A stretch of 64,000 nucleotides of DNA from Chryseobacterium sp. LAM-KRS1 (GCF_013184525.1 NZ_JAAOIZ010000004.1:558001-622000), one strand, 5' to 3'. Numbered from the stretch's first letter, positions 26,711 to 36,145 are shown. Notes: generated by a model from the sequence alone, not told the origin. Numbers and translations are program-made.

Positions 26711-27211
26711 TTAAAAAATAATATATCCGGCTTTGTCCCTTGCCATTTTAGAAAGGGTTTTCCAGGTGGTTTTTACAAGCCCTTTTTGGGTTGGAAAATT
26801 CTTTTTTTCGAAGTGAGGAAGGTCTTTAAACGTTTTCCAGTTTCCTCCCCAATCCCAGCCGTGCTTCGCGAAAATTTTGACACATTCATACCAGTCTGCT
26901 ATTCCGTCATTATCCCAGTCTTTTGCAGTGTCCCAGCTTGCTGTTTTCCCATCTATCATCAAACAAATATCCACCGCCAAACCATAATTGTGGATACTTT
27001 GTCCGGCTTTGGCATTGGTCACTTTTTTTCCGGAGGTAATTCGTCCTATTGCATAGAGCTTTTCCTGTTCTTCAAAGGACCGTAAACCTTGCGTAATTCT
27101 TACTTTTGCTCTTCCGGTGAGGGCTTCGTCACATTCTTTAATGATTTGCTTTACTTCCGCTCTTACCAGAGGGTGAAGTTTTTCTATTCTTTCTAAGGTC
27201 ACTTTATCCAT
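26711..27211 (-). CDS. Endolysin-type M15 peptidase
   Basis: A 166-residue single-domain peptidase of the M15C type (L-alanyl-D-glutamate endopeptidase fold of phage endolysins). Zinc ligands and catalytic residues: His74 and Asp81 in SIHNYGLAVDI and His133 in LPHFE; WDWGGNWKTFKD precedes the latter. A DxDxDG loop (98-109, ending at Glu109) could bind calcium, as reported for some endolysins of this group. It has no signal peptide, so access to peptidoglycan requires membrane damage or a transporter. Own copy of the shared operator module. Confidence 0.9.
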   Translation of the reverse strand: MDKVTLERIEKLHPLVRAEVKQIIKECDEALTGRAKVRITQGLRSFEEQEKLYAIGRITSGKKVTNAKAGQSIHNYGLAVDICLMIDGKTASWDTAKDWDNDGIADWYECVKIFAKHGWDWGGNWKTFKDLPHFEKKNFPTQKGLVKTTWKTLSKMARDKAGYIIF

Positions 27212-27239
27212 AATTACAAAATTTAGTCTTTTTAGAAAA

Positions 27240-27273
27240 CAAAAGTAGATATGGATAGCGCCAAAACTTGACG
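27240..27273 (-). promoter_or_regulatory. WYL-regulon operator/promoter module, copy E
   Basis: Inverted repeat CGCCA-AAACT-TGACG (two mismatches) at 27259-27273, 11-bp spacer, -7 element TACTTTTG on the minus strand (27247-27240). It drives the M15 peptidase gene. Confidence 0.78.
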
Positions 27274-27402
27274 TATATTAGAATGAATTCAACGGGTGTG
27301 GAATTAAGTTTTGCAATACAGGGAGTTTATAGCCTGTTTCCATCTCTGCCAGTGACTGAGAGATGATTTTTTAGATGCGTAAATAAGATAAAAGATAATG
27401 AT

Positions 27403-28017
27403 TTAGGATTTTTTCTCATATTTCCAATTTCTTCCTTTACCTTCTTCTATCCATTCAAGAGCTTGTTCTATCCTTTTATTTCTTGTAGCTTCAGTTTTTG
27501 CTTCGGTAATCCAATTGATATACTCTTTTCTAAAAGATGGAGATTTTGATTCAAATACTTTTAAAGCATTTTTATTTTGCTGTAAAGCTTTATTGAAATA
27601 ATCGGGAATTTCAGTTTCTGTTTTTATTGGAGGTGTTTTTTTCATGGTTACTCCCATATCTGTTAGTTCCATAGCCTCAAGAATGGCTTTTTTCAAGAGA
27701 GCTTTTGAAGGGAGTTCTTCTATTTTAGTAATCTTACCTAAGCTAAACATCGAAGTTTTCTCAGCTGTCGTTTCCAATTCTGCAATGGTTTTCATTTCCC
27801 CGTGAAGCCAAAATCCAAGGCTGCAATATTGTTTGAATGAAGTAATGGAACAAAGTATTTTGCCTTTGTACATAAAAGTAGGAAATTTCCATTTGATCGC
27901 CTCTTCTGCATCAGGGCAAAACTCATGAACCGTTTCCCGAAGGTAGCGTAAGATGGGTTTTGCAAAATCGGGGGATTTTTCGATATATTCATCAACCTGT
28001 GCGCTATATTTTTTCAT
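27403..28017 (-). CDS. DUF1801/YdeI-OmdA family protein
   Basis: A 204-residue soluble protein. The N-terminal DUF1801-like domain (~5-110) contains PDAEEAIKWKFPTFMYKGK; the C-terminal OmdA-like helical part (~135-200) has FNKALQQNKNALKVFESKSP and YINWITEAKTEATRNKRI. Homologues (YdeI of Bacillus) are linked to peptide-stress tolerance but the biochemical role is unknown. It begins 7 bp after the beta-lactamase-fold gene and is probably co-transcribed. Confidence 0.85.
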   Translation of the reverse strand: MKKYSAQVDEYIEKSPDFAKPILRYLRETVHEFCPDAEEAIKWKFPTFMYKGKILCSITSFKQYCSLGFWLHGEMKTIAELETTAEKTSMFSLGKITKIEELPSKALLKKAILEAMELTDMGVTMKKTPPIKTETEIPDYFNKALQQNKNALKVFESKSPSFRKEYINWITEAKTEATRNKRIEQALEWIEEGKGRNWKYEKKS

Positions 28018-28024
28018 GATCCTT

Positions 28025-29152
28025 TTAATTAAATAATTTTACTGTTTCATTCACAAGAAATCTTACCTGGTCTGGTCTTCCTCTGTCATTTTTAGGGGAA
28101 TTCTCATAGCTTCCTGTTCTTACAATAACCATGTTGTGATCTGGTACCATAATGATATACTGACCTTGAAGTCCAAGAAAATAATAGTGTTTAATAGGAT
28201 TGTCATGATTAATCCAGAGCCCCATCCCATAGATGTATTCGGATTTTTTTGTAGGGGTTCTCATCAGCTCAATAAAATCAGAATTAAGAACCTTGATACC
28301 ATCTACCTTGCCATCATCCAGGAATAGCTGTCCGAGCTTTGCAAAATCCCTGGAATTGGAATGAATACAGCAATATGTCTTTTCCATTCGGCTATTATCT
28401 ACACTCCATTCGGCATTTTGCTCCATGCCTAAAGGAGTCCAGAATTTTTCAGATAAGTAGCTTGCGAGTGTTTGGTTTATTGATTTCTTTATGGCAAATC
28501 CCAATAGCTGAGTAGAACCACTTTGATACTCAAACCGTGTCCCGGGTTCTGCTTTAAATCTTTTTGAAAAAGTAGCTTTTAAGAGACTCCTTCCGTAATA
28601 GGCTTTTGCATTAGGGCGGAAAGGATTTTTATAATCTTCGTCCCAATCCAGGCCAGATTCCATTTGGGCCAGGTTTTTAAGAGTTAGCTGATTACCTAAT
28701 TCCTTGTTTTTAAAATCTTCGAAAAAGCTGGAGAATTTTTCATCAATACTTTTTATTTTACCTTCTTCAAGAGCCTTTCCCAGGAGCATTACAGTCACTG
28801 CTTTTGCCATAGAAAAAGAATTTGTTTTAGAAAGCTGGTTATAGCCATTCCAGTATTGCTCATGAAGCAATTTCCCATTTTTAATCACTAAAAAAGAGGC
28901 TGTATTGGATTGGATGAGGTTTTCAACGATTGTTTTAGGTAAAGAGCTTTTGTTATAAGCAGGATCTTCTTCCCAAAGCTTTGGAGACTCTGTCGAAATA
29001 ATATTGCTGGGAAACAGTTTTCCGTCGTCAATGTTGGCACTTGATTTACCTTTCAGATAAGTTTTGGCAATTCCACTGAATAAATAATCATATCCGAAAA
29101 GGTAAGCAAAAGCTACACCTGCAGCAGCTCCGCCGATAATATATTTTAGCAT
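28025..29152 (-). CDS. Serine hydrolase of the class C beta-lactamase fold
   Basis: A 375-residue membrane-anchored or exported hydrolase with an N-terminal hydrophobic segment (~3-25) and beta-lactamase/DD-peptidase fold. Active-site motifs are SMAK (Ser114, Lys117) and YQS (Tyr209) replacing YxN. Substrate unknown; many such proteins are esterases or D-amino-acid peptidases, and resistance is not implied. An upstream in-frame TTG at 29176 overlaps the -7 element, so the ATG at 29152 is taken as the start. It heads a two-gene operon. Confidence 0.85.
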   Translation of the reverse strand: MLKYIIGGAAAGVAFAYLFGYDYLFSGIAKTYLKGKSSANIDDGKLFPSNIISTESPKLWEEDPAYNKSSLPKTIVENLIQSNTASFLVIKNGKLLHEQYWNGYNQLSKTNSFSMAKAVTVMLLGKALEEGKIKSIDEKFSSFFEDFKNKELGNQLTLKNLAQMESGLDWDEDYKNPFRPNAKAYYGRSLLKATFSKRFKAEPGTRFEYQSGSTQLLGFAIKKSINQTLASYLSEKFWTPLGMEQNAEWSVDNSRMEKTYCCIHSNSRDFAKLGQLFLDDGKVDGIKVLNSDFIELMRTPTKKSEYIYGMGLWINHDNPIKHYYFLGLQGQYIIMVPDHNMVIVRTGSYENSPKNDRGRPDQVRFLVNETVKLFN

Positions 29153-29173
29153 TTGTTTAAGATCTGTCTTAAA

Positions 29174-29181
29174 CAAATTTA
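29174..29181 (-). promoter_or_regulatory. Putative -7 element of the beta-lactamase-fold gene
   Basis: The minus strand reads TAAATTTG, 21 bp before the ATG at 29152. It rules out the upstream TTG start. Confidence 0.5.
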
Positions 29182-29202
29182 AAATAAATTAGGGGATAGC
29201 AA

Positions 29203-29229
29203 TAAAAAAAGCCCTGAAAAATCAAGGCT
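29203..29229 (-). terminator. Intrinsic terminator of glyS
   Basis: Stem AGCCCTGA against TCAAGGCT (one G-U pair), 4-nt loop, T7 on the minus strand, directly after the glycyl-tRNA synthetase stop codon. Confidence 0.85.
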
Positions 29230-29235
29230 CTGTAT

Positions 29236-30777
29236 TTATATTTTAGAAAGTAAATTTCTGAAGTTGGTTTTCTCATCAATGATCCTTCTCAGGTCTGCTA
29301 CAGGAACCCTTTCCTGTTTCATTGTATCCCTGTCTCTGATGGTTACCGTATGATCCGTAAGAGAATCGTGATCTATTGTTATACAATAAGGAGTACCAAT
29401 AGCGTCCTGTCTTCTGTATCGTTTTCCGATCGCATCTTTCTCTTCGTAGAATAGATTGAAATCGTATTTCAGATCATTGAATATATTTTCTGCATATTCA
29501 GCCAATCCATCTTTCTTCATTAATGGCAAGATAGCAGCTTTGATAGGCGCCAACGCAGGAGGTAAAGATAATACCGTTCTTTCCGAACCGTCTTCCAGTA
29601 CTTCGTCTCTCAGGCAGTGAGAGAAGATTGAAAGGAACAATCTGTCTAAACCAACTGAAGTTTCCACAACATAAGGAACATAGTTTTCATTTCTTTCAGG
29701 ATCGAAGAACTGAAGCTTTCTTCCTGAATACTCTTCGTGGGCTTTGAGGTCGAAATCGGTTCTTGAGTGAATACCTTCCAGTTCTTTGAAACCAAAAGGG
29801 AAATTAAATTCGATATCTGCTGCAGCGTTCGCGTAATGCGCTAATTTTTCATGATCATGAAATCTGTAATTTTCATCACCTAGACCTAGTGCACGGTGCC
29901 AATTCAGACGTTTTTGCTTCCATTGTTCGTAGAATTCAAGTTCAGTTCCCGGTGCTACAAAAAATTGCATCTCCATTTGTTCGAATTCACGCATTCTGAA
30001 AATAAACTGTCTTGCCACAATCTCATTTCTGAAGGCTTTTCCGATCTGGGCAATACCAAAAGGAAGTTTATGACGTGATGTTTTTTGTACGTTTAAGAAG
30101 TTAACGAAAATACCCTGAGCTGTTTCTGGTCTAAGATAAAGATCCATTGCAGAATCTGCAGAAGCTCCCAGTTTTGTTCCGAACATCAGATTGAATTGTC
30201 TTACTTCCGTCCAGTTTTTGGAACCTGTATCAGGATCTGCAATTTCAAGCTCTTCAATTAAAGCTTTTACATCAGCAAGATCTTCATTTTCAAGGGACTT
30301 TGCCAACCTGGAAAGGATAGCCTCTCTTTTTGCCCTGTACTCCAGAATTTTTGGATTTGTAGCAACAAACTGATCTTTATCAAAAGCATCACCGAATCTT
30401 TTCGCTGCCTTTTCTATTTCTTTGTTCTCTTTATCTTCAATTTTAGCACAATAATCTTCAACTAAAACGTCTGCTCTGAAACGTTTCTTAGAATCCTTGT
30501 TATCAATCAACGGATCATTAAATGCATCCACGTGGCCCGAAGCTTTCCAAGTAGTAGGGTGCATCAGGATGGCTGAATCAATACCTACAATATTTTCGTT
30601 AAGCTGTACCATCGCTTTCCACCAATATTGTTTGATATTATTTTTCAGTTCAGCTCCGTTCTGCCCATAATCATAAACAGCGGATAAACCGTCATAGATC
30701 TCACTGGAAGGGAAAATAAAACCATATTCTTTAGCGTGAGAAATCACTTTCTTGAAAACATCTTCTTGCTTTGCCAT
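29236..30777 (-). CDS. glyS: Glycyl-tRNA synthetase (homodimeric, class II)
   Basis: A 513-residue enzyme that charges tRNA-Gly. Class II motifs are visible: RPETAQGIFVNF, motif 2 FRNEIVARQFIFRMREFEQM, and GLDRLFLSIF (motif 3). The C-terminal anticodon-binding domain (~400-510) ends with RDRDTMKQERV. The start MAKQEDVFKK at 30777 is preferred over an in-frame extension to 30840, whose residues (hydrophobic and basic) do not fit the family. Confidence 0.95.
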   Translation of the reverse strand: MAKQEDVFKKVISHAKEYGFIFPSSEIYDGLSAVYDYGQNGAELKNNIKQYWWKAMVQLNENIVGIDSAILMHPTTWKASGHVDAFNDPLIDNKDSKKRFRADVLVEDYCAKIEDKENKEIEKAAKRFGDAFDKDQFVATNPKILEYRAKREAILSRLAKSLENEDLADVKALIEELEIADPDTGSKNWTEVRQFNLMFGTKLGASADSAMDLYLRPETAQGIFVNFLNVQKTSRHKLPFGIAQIGKAFRNEIVARQFIFRMREFEQMEMQFFVAPGTELEFYEQWKQKRLNWHRALGLGDENYRFHDHEKLAHYANAAADIEFNFPFGFKELEGIHSRTDFDLKAHEEYSGRKLQFFDPERNENYVPYVVETSVGLDRLFLSIFSHCLRDEVLEDGSERTVLSLPPALAPIKAAILPLMKKDGLAEYAENIFNDLKYDFNLFYEEKDAIGKRYRRQDAIGTPYCITIDHDSLTDHTVTIRDRDTMKQERVPVADLRRIIDEKTNFRNLLSKI

Positions 30778-30990
30778 AATTTTTTTACGTCTGATTTGCA
30801 AAAATATGAATTTGGATTCCAAAATCATGAAATTCAACAAAAAAAGCGGCTAAAAAAGAAATTTTCTTTCTCTTTTGATTTTTAGCGAACTAAGAATCTA
30901 TCTTTTTGGAAAGAAAATATGAATATGATTGTTTTTATTGTCTTATTTTGAGACAATTTGTCGAAATTTGTTTTGATTAAAGATTTTACG

Positions 30991-32046
30991 ATGAGAAAAA
31001 TCAGTTTTATATTTTTGGCTTTTATTTTGTCTGTTCATCTGTTTTCTGCCCAGAAAATACCTGAAGGAAAAGTGGTGACAACTTTCATTACCGCAAAAAC
31101 ACTTCATAACAAAGCGGGTGAAAACCCTAAGCGGAGAATTTCAGTTTATCTTCCTCCGGATTATGAAAAATCTTTAAAAAGGTATCCTGTTATATATTAT
31201 TTACACGGTTTTTTTTGGAATGACAGTCTTTTGGTAGGCAGTGATAGAATCAATCATATTATCGATCGCGCAATCGAAGCAAAAAAGATAAAACCTGTAA
31301 TTATTGTTATGCCTGATGAAAGTACGGTTTTTAAGGGAAGCTTCTATGCCAATTCGAAATCTTCCGGAAACTGGTCCGATTTCACTTCTCTTGAACTGGT
31401 GGATTTTATTGATAAAAATTATAGAACGATTTCCAGTAAAGACAGTCGCGGAATTTCAGGACATTCTATGGGTGGAAACGGAGCGCTTCGAAATGCATTT
31501 CTTCATCCGGATGTTTTTTCATCTGTATACGCTTTATCTCCGGGAATTCTGGATGCCAGGTATTTTGCTTTGACAGAAATTGAATCTTATAAAAACGTAC
31601 AGAATATTAAAGAAGTCAAGGATCTTTCAAAACCTGAAAACTCAAGAACCAATATTATTTTTGCCATTGCCAGAGCTTATAACGGAAATGTGAATAAGCC
31701 TCCTTTCTTTGCTGATCTCCCATTTTCTTTTCAGGGAGATGATCTGAAAATAGACGCTCCTATCCTGGACGAACTCAAGAAAAATTCTACTTCAGAGCTG
31801 GTTTTCACACAATATGAAAACATCAAAAAACTGAAGGCGATAAAATTCGATTGGGGCCGAAATGATGAGCTGAAGCATATTCCACCAAGCTGTATGAGTT
31901 TAAGCAAAAATCTTGAAATATTAAAAATAAAGCATGAAGCCGAAGAATATATCGGAACACATGGAAGTGAGGTTAGCAAAGAAAATGGACGAATTGAAAA
32001 TCAAATGTTACCTTTTTTCAATATGCATTTGAAGTTTGAGGAATAA
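30991..32046 (+). CDS. Secreted alpha/beta-hydrolase (esterase D/PF00756 type)
   Basis: A 351-residue protein with signal peptide MRKISFIFLAFILSVHLFSAQ. Esterase fold: YLPPDYEKSLKRYPVIYYLHG (shown only as LPPDYE and YLHGF motifs), nucleophile Ser159 in SGHSMGGNG, catalytic His likely in THGSEV near the C-terminus. The family includes feruloyl esterases, S-formylglutathione hydrolase and siderophore esterases; the substrate is unknown. A TTG at 30958 in frame would lengthen it but spoil the signal peptide. It starts a plus-strand cluster with truC and pyrD, each with its own spacing. Confidence 0.85.
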   Translation: MRKISFIFLAFILSVHLFSAQKIPEGKVVTTFITAKTLHNKAGENPKRRISVYLPPDYEKSLKRYPVIYYLHGFFWNDSLLVGSDRINHIIDRAIEAKKIKPVIIVMPDESTVFKGSFYANSKSSGNWSDFTSLELVDFIDKNYRTISSKDSRGISGHSMGGNGALRNAFLHPDVFSSVYALSPGILDARYFALTEIESYKNVQNIKEVKDLSKPENSRTNIIFAIARAYNGNVNKPPFFADLPFSFQGDDLKIDAPILDELKKNSTSELVFTQYENIKKLKAIKFDWGRNDELKHIPPSCMSLSKNLEILKIKHEAEEYIGTHGSEVSKENGRIENQMLPFFNMHLKFEE

Positions 32047-32120
32047 TATACTATAAAATTTTCCATAGTATTTCCGTAGCAGTTAAGAGTAAATAGATAA
32101 GAATCCTCTATTTTTGCTCC

Positions 32121-32816
32121 ATGTTAGAAATTCTTTATCGCGACGAACATCTTATTGCCATCAACAAACCGAGCGGTTTACTGGTGCATAAGTCCTTTTA
32201 CTCCGGGGAAGCGGATACTTATGCTATTCAGGAACTGAGAAAGCAGATTGGTCAAAAAGTTTATCCGGTGCATCGCCTTGATAGAAAAACTTCAGGAGTT
32301 TTGCTGTTTACTTTAGATAAAGAAACTTTGCGAACAATGAGTGACCAGTTTGCATCACGGGAGGTGGAAAAGAAATACATCGCAATTCTTCGTGGTTGGG
32401 CAAAGGAAGAAGAAACCATTGATTATGATTTAGTTAATGAAGACGAGGTAAAGCAAAAAGCGGTTACGTATTATCATCGTTTACAGACTTCAGAAATAGA
32501 ATTGCCTTTTTTAAAACATCAGACGTCAAGATATTGTTTAGTTGAAGCCATTCCAGAAACGGGGCGGTTTCATCAGCTGAGAAAACACTTTAAGCATATT
32601 CTGCATCCTATTTTAGGCTGTCGTAAGCATGGATGCAATAAACAAAACAAGTTGTGGCTTCAGACATTTGGCATCAACAAAATGACGCTTCATGCCCATC
32701 AATTGGTTTTTAATCATCCGGTTTCTAATGAAAGGATTACGGTAAATGCAACAGTAGACGATGAGTTTAAAAGAGTAGGAGGCATTCTCAATTTCGATTT
32801 GAGCTCGTATTCTTAA
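32121..32816 (+). CDS. truC: tRNA pseudouridine synthase, TruC type
   Basis: A 231-residue RluA-family enzyme isomerising a uridine to pseudouridine, probably U65 in tRNA. Catalytic Asp54 lies in VHRLDRKTSGVLLF. The short length without S4 domain, HLIAINKPSGLLVHKS at the start and ETGRFHQLRKHFKHILHPILG near residue 150 fit TruC. Cytoplasmic. Confidence 0.88.
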   Translation: MLEILYRDEHLIAINKPSGLLVHKSFYSGEADTYAIQELRKQIGQKVYPVHRLDRKTSGVLLFTLDKETLRTMSDQFASREVEKKYIAILRGWAKEEETIDYDLVNEDEVKQKAVTYYHRLQTSEIELPFLKHQTSRYCLVEAIPETGRFHQLRKHFKHILHPILGCRKHGCNKQNKLWLQTFGINKMTLHAHQLVFNHPVSNERITVNATVDDEFKRVGGILNFDLSSYS

Positions 32817-32892
32817 CCTCTCATATTTTGTCGTTTCAATTTCATTTTGATAAAATATCAAAAGTTAATACGACCATTAATTTTAATTTGAG

Positions 32893-32900
32893 TATTTTTG
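32893..32900 (+). promoter_or_regulatory. Putative -7 element of pyrD
   Basis: TATTTTTG, 15 bp before the ATG at 32916. An in-frame TTG at 32898 overlaps it and is therefore unlikely to be the start codon. Confidence 0.45.
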
Positions 32901-32915
32901 TCAAACTTTTTTTCA

Positions 32916-33938
32916 ATGTACAAAAGTATCATCAGACCCATTCTGTTCAAATTTGATCCCGAGGAAGTTCATCATTTAACATTTTCAATGCTTAAGAATT
33001 TTGGATTTCTTACCAAACTATTTTTTCCTAAACCAATTGAAGATAAACGTCTTGAAAGAGAAGTTTTTGGCTTGAAATTTAAAAATCCGGTAGGCTTGGC
33101 AGCCGGTTTTGATAAGAATGCAGTGCTTTTTGAAGAACTCGCTGATCTTGGTTTTGGTTTTGTGGAAATCGGAACACTTACACCCAAAGGCCAACCGGGA
33201 AATGACAAGAAAAGACTTTTTCGCTTAAAAGAAGATTCAGCCATTATCAATAGGATGGGCTTCAATAATGAAGGAGTAGATGCTGCTGTTGAAAGGCTTA
33301 AGAAAAATAAAAATGTACTGATCGGGGGGAATATCGGGAAAAATAAAGTAACTCCTAATGAAGAAGCGGTAAATGATTACAAAATTTGTTTTGAGAAACT
33401 TTTCCCGTATGTAGACTATTTTGTTGTTAATGTAAGCTCGCCTAATACACCCAACCTTCGGGAACTTCAGGATAAAGAACCTTTGACTCAGCTTTTGGGA
33501 ACTTTGCAACAAATGAATAACGGAAAAGCCAATCCAAAACCAATCCTTCTAAAAATAGCACCTGATCTATCCGATGATCAGTTGTTGGACATTATCGATA
33601 TTGTAAAAGATACTAAAATAGCGGGAGTTATAGCAACCAATACTACACTTTCCCGCGAGAATCTTAATTCCGAGAATAAATCTGAAACCGGAGGATTATC
33701 AGGAAAACCACTAACTAAAAGATCTACAGAAGTGATCCGTTTTCTTTCTGAAAAGAGTGGTAGAGCATTTCCGATTATCGGAGTGGGAGGAATCCATTCT
33801 GCAAAAGATGCAATTGAGAAGCTTGATGCAGGAGCAAGCCTTATCCAGCTTTATACAGGATTTATTTATGAGGGTCCGGAATTGATCAATGAGATCAACA
33901 AAGAACTTTTAAAAAGGGCTTCAAGATTACCTAGATAA
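32916..33938 (+). CDS. pyrD: Dihydroorotate dehydrogenase (quinone), class 2
   Basis: A 340-residue FMN enzyme of pyrimidine synthesis that oxidises dihydroorotate using membrane quinone. The N-terminal amphipathic helix region ([20 protein letters not shown]), [10 protein letters not shown], catalytic Ser in [12 protein letters not shown], and [11 protein letters not shown] with [10 protein letters not shown] are all class 2 hallmarks. It is convergent with a minus-strand hypothetical gene 43 bp away. Confidence 0.95.
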   Translation: MYKSIIRPILFKFDPEEVHHLTFSMLKNFGFLTKLFFPKPIEDKRLEREVFGLKFKNPVGLAAGFDKNAVLFEELADLGFGFVEIGTLTPKGQPGNDKKRLFRLKEDSAIINRMGFNNEGVDAAVERLKKNKNVLIGGNIGKNKVTPNEEAVNDYKICFEKLFPYVDYFVVNVSSPNTPNLRELQDKEPLTQLLGTLQQMNNGKANPKPILLKIAPDLSDDQLLDIIDIVKDTKIAGVIATNTTLSRENLNSENKSETGGLSGKPLTKRSTEVIRFLSEKSGRAFPIIGVGGIHSAKDAIEKLDAGASLIQLYTGFIYEGPELINEINKELLKRASRLPR

Positions 33939-33981
33939 GGAAGCATATTCCAAATCTGATCAGTAATGGAAGGCCTTGCAT

Positions 33982-34866
33982 CTATTTTGATTTTGTAACT
34001 GAAGCATTGTTACGATCTACAACCAAGGTATAAGCAGGGCTTGTTGTTGTCTTTTTAATAGCGAACTTTAAAACTTTAGAATCTTTAGTTTTGGTTACTA
34101 CAGTATCGTAAATATTATTGATACAACTTTCTGTAAGAAAATCTTCGTGTTTTTTATAGTTCCAGTCGCTGGTAAAGTATAATACCCTATAGCCCTTTTC
34201 TCCTTCACTGGCACCACACATTCCGCAGGCATTGAAATTGGACGTATGCTCAAAATATAACAGAATCCTGTTTCCCGATTGATCTGAAACGTATGATACC
34301 AGTTCATTACCTCCGTAAGAATCTATAAAATCATAGGTGTTTATTTTTTTATTATTGGGCAGGATCAGATAATTATTAAATCTGTAGATCATGTTGTTTT
34401 TGGTAAACAAACTTGCAGATTGTGCTTTATTTCCTAAAATAAATTTACCTTGGACTTCTTTATTGGACCGATCATTTTTAAAAATGAAGCTTTCTTTGGG
34501 GTTCAGCGTCTTAGCAATACTGTCAGCTTTTTCAATCCATTGAGGTGATGTGATTTTTTCTCCCAATATTTTTGAACTCTGTTTTTGCTTATTTCCAAAA
34601 TTATAGAGGTATAGGTTTCCATAATCGTAAATACCGGTTAGCGAAATTTTTTTCTGATATTTATCGTAGAAATACCAGCCGTCTACAAAGTGCTGATATT
34701 GGCTGCAATCCACGATACCCCTATAATGCAATTGCATCGTAACAGGAATTCCTGCAACTTCCCCTTTAAAGATCTGGGAAGAATCAGTAACTACTTTGAG
34801 TTCTATTTTTTGAGCGAGGGAGTAGAAGCCTATGGAACACAGGAGTAATAAAAATAGGTTTTTCAT
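33982..34866 (-). CDS. Hypothetical secreted protein
   Basis: A 294-residue protein with signal peptide (MKNLFLLLLCSIGFYSLAQ). I do not recognise a domain. It looks beta-rich, with FKGEVAGIPVTMQLHYRG, YLYNFGNKQK and a CGMCG motif near residue 215 plus a lone Cys near 248, which could form disulfides or bind metal. Its start is 29 bp below the end of the DUF445 gene, so it may be the second gene of that transcript. Confidence 0.7.
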   Translation of the reverse strand: MKNLFLLLLCSIGFYSLAQKIELKVVTDSSQIFKGEVAGIPVTMQLHYRGIVDCSQYQHFVDGWYFYDKYQKKISLTGIYDYGNLYLYNFGNKQKQSSKILGEKITSPQWIEKADSIAKTLNPKESFIFKNDRSNKEVQGKFILGNKAQSASLFTKNNMIYRFNNYLILPNNKKINTYDFIDSYGGNELVSYVSDQSGNRILLYFEHTSNFNACGMCGASEGEKGYRVLYFTSDWNYKKHEDFLTESCINNIYDTVVTKTKDSKVLKFAIKKTTTSPAYTLVVDRNNASVTKSK

Positions 34867-34895
34867 GCGGTTTTTATGGTTAGTTTTTAGTTGTA

Positions 34896-36140
34896 TTAAA
34901 TAAAGAAATGAGCAATTGTATAAATGATCAATCCAACCAATCCACCCACTAATGTACCATTTACGCGGATAAACTGTAGGTCTTTACCCACCTCAAGCTC
35001 CATTTTCTCACTTAATTCTTTGCCTTTCCAGTTTCCGACAGTGGAGCTGATGAGGTTTCCAAATTGGTGAGTGTTTCTCAGAATATATTTATAGGCAGTA
35101 ACGCGTACCCAGTGATCTATTTTGTTTTGAAGTTTTTCGTCAGTTTTTAAGTTCTCTGAAAACTCATTTAAATTTTTGGAGATATAATTTTTTAAAGAAG
35201 AGTGATCTTCCTGAAGTTCTTTTGTTAAAGTGTTTTTAATGGAAGACCAGATGTCATTCGAATACTGGCTGAGTTTATCGTTTTTAAGGATCTCATTTTT
35301 AATGTTCTTAAACTCACCTTCCCATTTAGGGTCTTCTTTCAAATCCGATGAAAATTCATAGATCTTCTTTGAGATTAATGATCTGATTTCATGTTGAGGA
35401 TCTTCCTCCACTTCTTTAAAGAAATCGGATAATCCATTGGCAATTTTTTCTGCAATTTTACTGTCAACAAATGAAGGGATAAAAGAATAGCTTCCTTTTT
35501 TTACACGCTCCTCGATCATCTCATCATTTTCAATGATGTATTCTTTGATTTGTTTTGATAGATTGGTTATAATCCGCTGATGGTCATTTTTATCCAGCAA
35601 ATAATTAATTCCGTTTCCAATAATCACATTAAGCTTTATCCCATTGGACATTTCGGAGACTTTTTTGGTAATAAAATCACTGACCACTGAATCGTCAAGC
35701 TTATTGAGGATATCCAGAACAATATCGGATAGATTTTTAATTAAAATTTCCTGGTTTTTTTCTTTGGTAAGCCATTCGCCTACGAAATTGGATATTTTAA
35801 GTTTCTGAATGTAAGGGCGTATGTTCTGTGGTGAAAGGAAATTGGTCACTACAAAACTTCCGAGATTATCTCCGAGTCTTTCTTTGCTGTTTTCAATCAG
35901 GTTGGTATGTGGAATAGGAAGCCCCAGTGGATGTCGGAATAAAGCGGTTACGGCAAACCAATCGGCTAGGGCTCCCACCATTGCAGCCTCGGAGAATGCG
36001 CGGACGTATCCTATCCAATGTGAAGGATTTGTCTTTTGAAGGACTGTTGTAATGACAAAAATAATTGCCATCAGTACAAATAATCCTGTCGCAAATGCTT
36101 TGTATTTTCTTAGTTGTTTTCTTTTGGCTTCATCATTCAT
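34896..36140 (-). CDS. DUF445 family membrane protein
   Basis: A 414-residue protein. Two N-terminal transmembrane segments (about 13-33 and 45-70) include the conserved GALADWFAVTALFRHPLGLPIPHT; a long charged helical region (~90-370) rich in Lys/Glu/Ser follows; a C-terminal membrane helix (GGLVGLIIYTIAHFF) closes it. The family (YjiN/YheB-like) has no proven function. Its promoter is back-to-back with that of the divergent msrB region. Confidence 0.85.
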   Translation of the reverse strand: MNDEAKRKQLRKYKAFATGLFVLMAIIFVITTVLQKTNPSHWIGYVRAFSEAAMVGALADWFAVTALFRHPLGLPIPHTNLIENSKERLGDNLGSFVVTNFLSPQNIRPYIQKLKISNFVGEWLTKEKNQEILIKNLSDIVLDILNKLDDSVVSDFITKKVSEMSNGIKLNVIIGNGINYLLDKNDHQRIITNLSKQIKEYIIENDEMIEERVKKGSYSFIPSFVDSKIAEKIANGLSDFFKEVEEDPQHEIRSLISKKIYEFSSDLKEDPKWEGEFKNIKNEILKNDKLSQYSNDIWSSIKNTLTKELQEDHSSLKNYISKNLNEFSENLKTDEKLQNKIDHWVRVTAYKYILRNTHQFGNLISSTVGNWKGKELSEKMELEVGKDLQFIRVNGTLVGGLVGLIIYTIAHFFI

Positions 36141-36145
36141 ATGAT

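Noticed and set aside
26890..26920. EF-hand-like DxDxDG loop in the M15 peptidase as a novelty
   Set aside because: A DxDG-type loop before the DW segment is common in this endolysin group, so it is noted in the gene entry only.
26711..27211. Prophage origin for the M15 endolysin-like gene
   Set aside because: No structural, integrase, holin or other phage genes are nearby and the gene carries the chromosomal regulon promoter; origin by ancient capture remains possible.
32845..32863. TTTTGAT-AAAAT-ATCAAAA hairpin after truC as a terminator
   Set aside because: Stem is almost all A-T and there is no T-run after it on the plus strand.
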